A stretch of DNA of 6,507 bases from Clostridiaceae bacterium (GTDB lineage: Bacteria > Bacillota_A > Clostridia > Clostridiales > Clostridiaceae): assembly GCA_029256485.1 (NCBI GenBank), contig JAQSXU010000184.1:1-6507 (forward strand). The letters are read 5' to 3'. The notes beneath the pieces are model-generated. The model saw nothing but the letters and a program-made list of their open reading frames with translations. It searched no databases and was not told where the DNA came from. Shown here piece by piece: positions 1-5,433 of the stretch. A program made the position numbers and the translations under genes. The stretch's first letter is position 1, and each line of letters opens with the position of its first letter.

Positions 1-27
1 TTTTTTATGGCTTGATATATAATTAAA

Positions 28-36
28 TGGTATAAT
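28..36 (+). promoter_or_regulatory. Extended -10 promoter for the sigma-54 activator gene
   Basis: The sequence TGGTATAAT is a perfect TATAAT box preceded by the TGN extension at 28-30. The possible -35 at 8-13 (TGGCTT, 17-bp spacer) is poor, so this would be an extended -10 type promoter. Transcription would start near 43, giving a very short leader that begins at the ribosome-binding site. The T-run at 1-6 may be the tail of an upstream terminator, but that is a guess because the sequence is cut there. Whether the gene has another promoter further upstream cannot be seen. Confidence 0.5.
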
Positions 37-43
37 TTTTGGA

Positions 44-52
44 AAGGTGGTG
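44..52 (+). promoter_or_regulatory. Ribosome-binding site that sets the activator start at 58
   Basis: AAGGTGGTG matches the ideal AAGGAGGTG at 8 of 9 bases and ends 5 nt before the ATG at 58. An in-frame GTG at 52-54 overlaps this site itself, so it cannot be served by it. The ATG at 58 is therefore the better start. Confidence 0.8.
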
Positions 53-57
53 TGGTA

Positions 58-2076
58 ATGGATAAAAAAATAGTTCTTATTGCTGGCTCCGTTAATACAA
101 AGGAGTTTTTGTATAAGCAAATTAAAGAATTTGTACCAGATAGCTATATACTGGAAGCATATTCACAAGAAGAAGGTATAATAAATAATTTCAAATGTGA
201 TTTAATGGTTGTTTCTAGCAAGGAAATGATGGAAGAGCTAAAAGACATGCAATTAAATCATGAATATAATGATATAGTTGTATGTGAAAGAAGTGTAAAT
301 TTTGATATTATTGACCAGGTTGCTAATATACCTGTTAATGAAGAGGTTTTGTTGGTAAATGATGAAAAAGAAACTGCCATAAGCTCTATAAATGATTTAA
401 AGGAGCTTGGACTAAATCACATAATATATTATCCATATTACCCTAGCATAAATAACTACAAAAAATTAAAAACCGCTATTACTCCAGGAGAACCCGATAA
501 GGTTCCAAGCTGTGTTGAAAATATAATTAATTTAGGACCTAGAATCATTAATATAAATTCATTGTATGCTATAATGGATAAATTAAATTTAAGCCATAAG
601 GATACAACATTTATCACGAAAAAATATATGCAAAAAATTATAAATGTTTCTATGCGTATATCAGCAATAAACAATAATGTCAATGCACTAAACGGTTATC
701 TCAACAATATAATTCATAATCTTGTTAATGGCATTTTAGTATTTGATGAAAACGGTTATATAAAATATGCAAATGAAATAATGAGAAAATTGTTACTTAC
801 AGAGAAGGAACTTGAAAACAAAAATATCAGAAATATAATTGATAGAGAGCTATATCCATATTTTTTAAGCAAGGATACATTTGATAATAAGAAGCTTAAT
901 ATTATGGGAACTATCGTTAAGGTAAATAAGTTTATAACTCCCGTAGGAAAAGATATTGTTATAACTACAGACCATAATGAATTAAAAGAAAACAAAAAGC
1001 TTCCAAATTATGATTATTTGATAAAAGGTCATGTTGCAAGACATAATTTTGAAAATATAATCGGTTCCAGCACACTACTTAAGGAAATTAAAAATACTGC
1101 TATTAAACTTGCGAAGACTGACTTAACTGTCTTGATTGAAGGCGAGAGCGGAACAGGTAAGGAGCTTTTTGCAAGTGCTATTCACCAAAATTCTAAAAGA
1201 AATAAAGGACCATATATTGCAATAAACTTCAGTGCACTTCCTGATGAATTAATTGAAAGTGAGCTTTTTGGTTATGAAGAAGGGGCATTTACAGGAGCAA
1301 AAAAGGGTGGCAAAATAGGACTATTCGAACTTGCTGAGGGAGGTACAATTTTTTTAGACGAAATTGGAGATGTGTCTCCAAAACTTCAAACAAAGCTATT
1401 AAGAGTTCTTCAGGAAAAGGAAATAATGATGCTGGGAGGCACATCAATTAAAAAGGTTGATGTTAGAATTATTGCTGCTACCAACAAAAATTTAAAAAAT
1501 ATGGTTTTAGAAAAGCAATTTAGATCAGATTTATATTATAGGCTAAAAATAGGATATTTGTATATTCCACCTCTTAGAGAAAGACTTAATGACATAGTAG
1601 AGCTTGTTTCATATTTTATAAAAATTGATTCAACTGCTGATGTAAAAGTAAGACAAGAGGTTATAGATGAATTCATGAAATATAAATGGCATGGCAATGT
1701 AAGAGAATTAGAAAGTACTATTCAATATATGCTTGCTGTAAGAACAGGAAGTGAATTAACTATGTCTGATTTGCCTGACAGTAACTTTTTTGAGCATTCA
1801 TTAGATTCACATAATATGAAACAATTTAAATGTTTAAGTAGTGTGCAAATAGCATTATTAAAGTGTATAAATGAGCTTCAGTTTAATAATATTTCAGCAG
1901 GAAGAGAAAATTTATCACTCAAGCTAAAAGAAGAAGGTCTTGATATGACTAGTTCACAAGTGAGAACTAGACTGGACAGCTTAGAAAAGCAAGGATATAT
2001 AATCAAAAAAAGAGGAAGACAAGGTACATTTCTTACAGATTTAGGCTATAAAGAAATAAACAGCGTGAAAGATTAA
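58..2076 (+). CDS. Sigma-54-dependent transcriptional activator with PAS domain and C-terminal winged helix
   Basis: This 672-residue regulator is expected to remodel sigma-54 RNA polymerase at -24/-12 promoters using ATP. Residues 1-190 form an alpha/beta module that I cannot assign; it loosely recalls the PrpR N-terminal sensor and carries a YYPYYPS segment. A helical linker follows, then a PAS domain at about 215-315 (LVNGILVFDENGYIKYAN). The AAA+ motor is complete: Walker A GESGTGKE at 362-369, sigma-54 contact loop GAFTGA at 409-414, Walker B with LDE at 433-435, arginine-finger region FRSDLYYRL at 488-496, PPLRER at 504-509 and sensor II WHGNVREL at 544-551. The C-terminus (about 592-665) is not a Fis-type helix. 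It resembles a winged helix, with recognition-helix-like TSSQVRTRLDSLEKQGYI and a basic wing (KKRGRQG). There is no response-regulator receiver domain, so the signal is probably a ligand, unknown here. The class is secure; the target genes are not. Confidence 0.93.
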   Translation: MDKKIVLIAGSVNTKEFLYKQIKEFVPDSYILEAYSQEEGIINNFKCDLMVVSSKEMMEELKDMQLNHEYNDIVVCERSVNFDIIDQVANIPVNEEVLLVNDEKETAISSINDLKELGLNHIIYYPYYPSINNYKKLKTAITPGEPDKVPSCVENIINLGPRIININSLYAIMDKLNLSHKDTTFITKKYMQKIINVSMRISAINNNVNALNGYLNNIIHNLVNGILVFDENGYIKYANEIMRKLLLTEKELENKNIRNIIDRELYPYFLSKDTFDNKKLNIMGTIVKVNKFITPVGKDIVITTDHNELKENKKLPNYDYLIKGHVARHNFENIIGSSTLLKEIKNTAIKLAKTDLTVLIEGESGTGKELFASAIHQNSKRNKGPYIAINFSALPDELIESELFGYEEGAFTGAKKGGKIGLFELAEGGTIFLDEIGDVSPKLQTKLLRVLQEKEIMMLGGTSIKKVDVRIIAATNKNLKNMVLEKQFRSDLYYRLKIGYLYIPPLRERLNDIVELVSYFIKIDSTADVKVRQEVIDEFMKYKWHGNVRELESTIQYMLAVRTGSELTMSDLPDSNFFEHSLDSHNMKQFKCLSSVQIALLKCINELQFNNISAGRENLSLKLKEEGLDMTSSQVRTRLDSLEKQGYIIKKRGRQGTFLTDLGYKEINSVKD

Positions 2077-2096
2077 AAAAATTAATTTAGGTTTAA

Positions 2097-2116
2097 TTAA
2101 CATATTAACATATTAA
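2097..2116 (+). repeat. Short tandem repeat, TTAACATA x 2.5
   Basis: Two exact copies of TTAACATA (2097-2104 and 2105-2112) are followed by a half copy (TTAA at 2113-2116). They lie in the very AT-rich gap between the activator and yaiI genes and overlap the possible -35 element there. The repeat could be a binding site for a regulator, or simply low-complexity sequence. Confidence 0.6.
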
Positions 2117-2124
2117 GTCATAAT
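2097..2124 (+). promoter_or_regulatory. Possible sigma-A promoter for the YaiI/YqxD gene
   Basis: TTAACA (2097-2102, 5 of 6 to TTGACA) and CATAAT (2119-2124, 5 of 6 to TATAAT) are separated by 16 bp. The start of transcription would be near 2131, just before the AAGGAG ribosome-binding site. The region is so AT-rich that chance matches are likely. No GC-rich terminator stem follows the activator gene, so readthrough from it is also possible. Confidence 0.4.
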
Positions 2125-2148
2125 TTAAATAAAAAAGGAGATTTTTTC

Positions 2149-2607
2149 ATGCGAATTATTATAGATGGAGATGCATGCCCTCAGCGGGTAAAGGAAATAT
2201 GCGAGACTGCTGCAAATGAATTTGGGATAGAACTTATTATTGTGGTAGATATGGACCATTATATCGTTAGCGACCATCAGATTATTATAGTAGAGAAGGG
2301 AAGAGATTCTGTAGACTATAAAATCGTACAGATTTTTAAGGAAGATGACATATTAGTAACTCAGGACTATGGGTTATCAAGCCTTGTTTTGAACAAAGCT
2401 TCAGCTGTAATCCATACTGCAGGATTTTTTATAAATAAAACAAATATTGACAACTTGCTTCAATCAAGATACATCAGTGACAAAATTAGAAAGCTTGGAG
2501 GCAAAACAAAAGGTCCTTCAAAGAGAACTAAGGAACAGGATGAAAACTTTAAGAAATGCCTTTACAAGGTGTTGCATGAAAAACTTGGGAAGTTTAAGCA
2601 TAAATAA
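2149..2607 (+). CDS. yqxD: YaiI/YqxD family protein (UPF0178, DUF188)
   Basis: This is a 152-residue soluble protein of the widespread UPF0178 family, which has a PIN-like fold but no firmly established function. Family motifs are all present: DGDACP at 6-11 with two acidic residues, VDYKIV at 55-60, the DDILVTQDYGL segment at 66-76, and GGKTKGPSKRT at 117-127 near the C-terminus. The acidic residues fit the metal-binding pattern of PIN-like nucleases, which is an inference from fold rather than a shown activity. Length is normal for the family and no truncation is seen. The start is well supported: AAGGAG at 2135-2140 sits 8 nt before the ATG. It lies 72 bp after the activator and 125 bp before the aminotransferase, and nothing in its sequence ties it to either. 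The symbol follows the Bacillus name for the family. Confidence 0.92.
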   Translation: MRIIIDGDACPQRVKEICETAANEFGIELIIVVDMDHYIVSDHQIIIVEKGRDSVDYKIVQIFKEDDILVTQDYGLSSLVLNKASAVIHTAGFFINKTNIDNLLQSRYISDKIRKLGGKTKGPSKRTKEQDENFKKCLYKVLHEKLGKFKHK

Positions 2608-2613
2608 TAGGAA

Positions 2614-2641
2614 CAATGAATGACGGGCAAAGCCCTTATTG
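2614..2641 (+). terminator. Weak hairpin after yqxD, possible terminator
   Basis: GGGC (2625-2628) and GCCC (2632-2635) pair around an AAA loop. An outer CAAT (2614-2617) can pair with ATTG (2638-2641). The stem is short and the following TTATTG is a poor U-tract, so termination would be inefficient at best. It is the only candidate for ending the yqxD transcript before the aminotransferase promoter. Confidence 0.3.
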
Positions 2642-2642
2642 A

Positions 2643-2674
2643 ACAAAGTTCAGTAGACTTTAGTGCAAACTTGT
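2643..2674 (+). repeat. Imperfect inverted repeat reaching the aminotransferase -35 box
   Basis: ACAAAGTT (2643-2650) and AACTTGT (2668-2674) are inverted copies, with one bulged A, around a 17-nt centre. Two smaller perfect inverted repeats use overlapping bases: GAAC-AAA-GTTC at 2641-2651, and AAAGT/ACTTT at 2645-2649 and 2657-2661. The right arm overlaps the proposed -35 hexamer at 2671-2676, which would suit an operator. It could also be chance in AT-rich sequence. Confidence 0.35.
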
Positions 2675-2699
2675 GATAAATTAACAATAACAGTATTAT
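2671..2699 (+). promoter_or_regulatory. Sigma-A promoter for the aminotransferase-symporter unit
   Basis: TTGTGA (2671-2676) and TATTAT (2694-2699) each match their consensus at 5 of 6 or nearly so, with an ideal 17-bp spacer. Transcription would start near 2706, leaving a leader of about 27 nt that holds the ribosome-binding site. This is the best promoter in the window. No sigma-54 type -24/-12 element is seen in the same gap. Confidence 0.6.
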
Positions 2700-2720
2700 A
2701 TATAAAATTAAACTAAATAG

Positions 2721-2729
2721 AAGGTGGAG
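2721..2729 (+). promoter_or_regulatory. Ribosome-binding site that sets the aminotransferase start at 2733
   Basis: AAGGTGGAG matches the ideal AAGGAGGTG at 7 of 9 bases and lies just before the ATG at 2733. An in-frame GTG at 2724-2726 falls inside this site and so is unlikely to be the start. The protein beginning MSKFAER is also the form usual for this family. Confidence 0.8.
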
Positions 2730-2732
2730 AAT

Positions 2733-3941
2733 ATGTCAAAATTTGCAGAGCGCATTAATAGTATGGAAAATTCAGCAGCTGTAGTTAAAAGATTATTTGG
2801 AGCAATGAATGACCCTGAAATTATTTCTTTTGGAGGTGGAGCACCAGCCAGAGAGGCACTTCCTGTTGATATTATCCGCGAAATAACCAATGACATTATG
2901 AGAACAGAAAAAAGAGGATTTGAAGCTCTTCAGTATGGACCTGTAGTTGGGATAAAGGACCTCAGGGATGTCGTAGTAAATGATTTGTTAGCTCCTAAAG
3001 GAGTTAGCGCGAAATCAGACAATATAGTAATAACCAGTGGCGGAATGGAAGCTATAAACATGCTATGTCAGCTTTATATTAACCCAGGTGATATTATATT
3101 GGTTGAATCGCCAAGTTTTGTTCATTCAATTGAAGTTTTTGAAATGTTTCAGGCAAGATGCATTCCGGTAAATATGGATGATAATGGAATGGATACGGAT
3201 GATTTGGAAGCTAAGATAATACAATATAATCCAAAGATGGTTTATGTAATACCTACATTCCAAAATCCAACAGGTATTACATTATCGTTGGAAAGAAGAA
3301 AGAAAATAGCAGAGCTTGGGAGCAAGTATGATGTTATTATTTTAGAGGATGATCCATATCGAGATATAAGATACAGTGGCAGTGATTTGCTTCCCATTAA
3401 ATCATATGATAAGACTGGTCATACTATACTGGCTAACAGCTTTTCAAAAATATTTTCAGCTGGTTCAAGGCTTGGCTACATTTTAGCAAACGATGAAGTT
3501 TCAAATAAATTATTTGATGTCAAGACTGCGACAAATTCGCACACTTCTATGCTTCCACAAATATTATGTGCAGAGTTTTTCAAAAGAGGATACTATCCTG
3601 CACATCATAAGATGATATGCGATTTGTATCGTGAGAGAAGAGATGTTATGATGGAATGCATTGACAAATATTTTCCTAAAGGAACAAAGAGAACAACTCC
3701 TGATGGAGGCCTTTTCATGTGGGTTGAACTACCGGGCGGAATTAATACAACAGAACTTCTAATAGAGGCAACTACTAATCCAGAAGTAAAAGTAGCATAT
3801 GTAGCAGGTGAAGGCTTTTACGTCGAAAGAGGTGGAAAAGGAAGTAATTGTATGAGAATAAGCTTTGGCGGGGTTTCTCCTGATAAAATCAGAGTCGGTA
3901 CAGAACGTCTTGGAAAACTTATCAATTCTAAGTTGAAATAA
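2733..3941 (+). CDS. PLP-dependent aminotransferase, class I/II (2-aminoadipate/aromatic LysN/Aro8-like group)
   Basis: This 402-residue cytoplasmic enzyme should transfer an amino group between an amino acid and a 2-oxo acid, usually 2-oxoglutarate, using pyridoxal phosphate. The fold-type I active site is intact: PTFQNPTG at 174-181 with N178 contacting the cofactor; LEDDPY at 204-209, where D206 should bind the pyridine nitrogen and Y209 the cofactor oxygen; and NSFSKIFSAGSRLGY from 235, with K239 as the Schiff-base lysine and R246 for the phosphate. The N-terminal MSKFAERINSM and the SFGGGAPAREALP segment are characteristic of the LysN/Aro8-like group, which lacks the DNA-binding domain of MocR regulators. 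Length is normal. Substrate cannot be read from the sequence; 2-aminoadipate, aromatic and branched-chain amino acids are all known in the group. It is followed after 41 bp by a sodium symporter with no terminator between, suggesting co-transcription and a shared substrate. Confidence 0.92.
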   Translation: MSKFAERINSMENSAAVVKRLFGAMNDPEIISFGGGAPAREALPVDIIREITNDIMRTEKRGFEALQYGPVVGIKDLRDVVVNDLLAPKGVSAKSDNIVITSGGMEAINMLCQLYINPGDIILVESPSFVHSIEVFEMFQARCIPVNMDDNGMDTDDLEAKIIQYNPKMVYVIPTFQNPTGITLSLERRKKIAELGSKYDVIILEDDPYRDIRYSGSDLLPIKSYDKTGHTILANSFSKIFSAGSRLGYILANDEVSNKLFDVKTATNSHTSMLPQILCAEFFKRGYYPAHHKMICDLYRERRDVMMECIDKYFPKGTKRTTPDGGLFMWVELPGGINTTELLIEATTNPEVKVAYVAGEGFYVERGGKGSNCMRISFGGVSPDKIRVGTERLGKLINSKLK

Positions 3942-3982
3942 AGTAACTAATTTATCAGCTAGTAGAAAGATGGCGGGAGAAA

Positions 3983-5392
3983 ATGGAAGAAGTAAATTAT
4001 ATCCATATAATTGGTATGGTATTAACTTTATCAATTATTATGGTGATTGGGATTAATTCAGGTAAAAGGGTAAAGAATGCATCAGATTTCTCTAATGGAG
4101 GAAAAAGTTCAGGTACTGCTTTGGTTGCTGGTGCACTCATAAGTACATTAATAGGCGGGTCTTCAACCATAGGCACTGCTCAGCTGGCTTTTACTTATGG
4201 CATGACTGCTTGGTGGTTTACATTGGGCACAGGACTTGGATGTTTACTGTTTGGTTTTATTTTTATTAAACCATTGAGGAACACAAATATTGATACAATA
4301 CAGGAAGCTATAACCAGAGAATATGGAACTGTTTGTGGAACTATTACATCAGTTCTCAGTTCTCTGGGTATTATTTTGAATATTGTAGCTCAAATTTTAT
4401 CTGCAAATGCCCTTTTGACAACGGTTTTTGGAATTAATCCAATTATGAGTGCTACTATAACAGTAATCATAATGATATGTTATGTTACCTTTGGAGGAGT
4501 GATAGGAACTGGCATATTAGGCAATGTAAAGTTAGTTTTAACTTATATTGCAATAATCTTCGGAACATATAAGATATGGAGTTTGAGCGGAGGTTCCTTT
4601 TCAGTATATGATTCCTTGCCAAAGGATATTTACTTCAATCTATTTTCAAGAGGACTGGGGGTTGATTTAGGTTCATTACTTTCTGTTGTGTTGGGAGTAA
4701 TTTGCGGACAGACTTATGTACAGATAATATTGTCCGGCAAAACGCACAAACAAGCAATTAATGCCACAATAATTTCAGCTTTATTGATGCCACCTGTGGG
4801 CCTTGGTGCAGTGTTAATTGGAATGTATATGAAGGTTAATTATCCTTTTATAGAATCAAGTCAGGCATTTCCATTGTTTGTAATTAATAATATGCCTCCA
4901 TTGCTTGGCGGTGCAATATTAGCTACACTTCTTTTGGCTCTCGTTGGAACAGGCTCAGGAATGGCTCTTGGATTTGGAACTATAATGTCCAAGGATATTT
5001 ATAAAAAATTTATAGATGAAAAATTAGATGATAAAAAAGAATTAGTTGTAAACAGGACGTTTATTATAATTTCATTTATTATATCGGCATTATTTGCCAG
5101 CATAAATCTTCAATCATCTATATTGAAATGGGGTTTTATGGCTACTGGATTAAGAGGAGTAGTGCTTTTGTTCCCAATGCTTGGTGCATTATTCTTTAAG
5201 AAAAAAGTACATCATAATTTTGCAGTTGCCTCAAGCATAATAGGAGTTGTTTGTTACTTTTTAGCAGAATTATTTTTAGAACTTAGCATAGATCCCATAT
5301 TTATTGGGGTAGGCGCAAGTTTATTTGTCTTTATGGCAGGAGCGATTGCACAATCGTTAAATAAGGATAAAATTATTGTAACTTATAAATAG
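3983..5392 (+). CDS. Sodium:solute symporter (SSS family)
   Basis: This 469-residue integral membrane protein should import a small organic solute with sodium ions. About thirteen hydrophobic helices can be traced, starting near residues 7-24 and 46-70 and ending near 437-458. Family features include the ASDFSNGGKSSG loop after helix 1, the GGSSTIGTAQLAF segment at 58-70, the GQTYVQ segment at 242-247 (equivalent to the family's G-D-x-x-x-Q-R region), and the TGSGMALGFGTIMSKDIY segment at 323-340, which corresponds to the sodium-site helix and the following D-x-Y. Substrate is unassigned; the family carries sugars, proline, pantothenate, carboxylates and more. The neighbouring aminotransferase makes an amino acid or related acid a reasonable guess. 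The ATG at 3983 is preceded by GGGAG at 3975-3979, a rather close spacing of 3 nt. The next in-frame ATG (4016) has no ribosome-binding site and would cut into helix 1. The gene ends at a strong terminator. Confidence 0.92.
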   Translation: MEEVNYIHIIGMVLTLSIIMVIGINSGKRVKNASDFSNGGKSSGTALVAGALISTLIGGSSTIGTAQLAFTYGMTAWWFTLGTGLGCLLFGFIFIKPLRNTNIDTIQEAITREYGTVCGTITSVLSSLGIILNIVAQILSANALLTTVFGINPIMSATITVIIMICYVTFGGVIGTGILGNVKLVLTYIAIIFGTYKIWSLSGGSFSVYDSLPKDIYFNLFSRGLGVDLGSLLSVVLGVICGQTYVQIILSGKTHKQAINATIISALLMPPVGLGAVLIGMYMKVNYPFIESSQAFPLFVINNMPPLLGGAILATLLLALVGTGSGMALGFGTIMSKDIYKKFIDEKLDDKKELVVNRTFIIISFIISALFASINLQSSILKWGFMATGLRGVVLLFPMLGALFFKKKVHHNFAVASSIIGVVCYFLAELFLELSIDPIFIGVGASLFVFMAGAIAQSLNKDKIIVTYK

Positions 5393-5394
5393 AA

Positions 5395-5417
5395 AAGGTC
5401 TGGATAATCCAGACCTT
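5395..5417. terminator. Bidirectional intrinsic terminator between convergent genes
   Basis: A perfect 10-bp stem (AAGGTCTGGA at 5395-5404 with TCCAGACCTT at 5408-5417) closes a 3-nt loop. On the plus strand it is followed by ATTTTAT; on the minus strand by TTTTCT. It sits 2 bp after the symporter stop codon and 16 bp from the glycosyltransferase stop, so it can end transcription from both sides within a 41-bp gap. Confidence 0.9.
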
Positions 5418-5433
5418 ATTTTATGTAATAGTA

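Noticed and set aside
456..995. Two hydrophobic minus-strand reading frames (456-683 and 756-995) inside the activator gene
   Set aside because: They are antisense to a conserved gene; their hydrophobic look comes from reading AT-rich coding sequence backwards.
2653..2667. Possible sigma-54 -24/-12 promoter before the aminotransferase (GT-N10-GC, ending in GTGCA)
   Set aside because: The near-invariant GG at -24 is GT here and the surrounding bases do not match TGGCAC. It is the closest site in the gap but too weak to call.
2608..2732. Riboswitch or T-box leader before the aminotransferase
   Set aside because: The gap is only 125 bp, no T-box or known riboswitch core is visible, and the likely promoter lies downstream of the hairpins, leaving a leader of about 27 nt.
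3759..4034. Minus-strand reading frame across the aminotransferase end and symporter start
   Set aside because: It overlaps two well-supported genes on the other strand, has no ribosome-binding site of note and matches no family I recognise.
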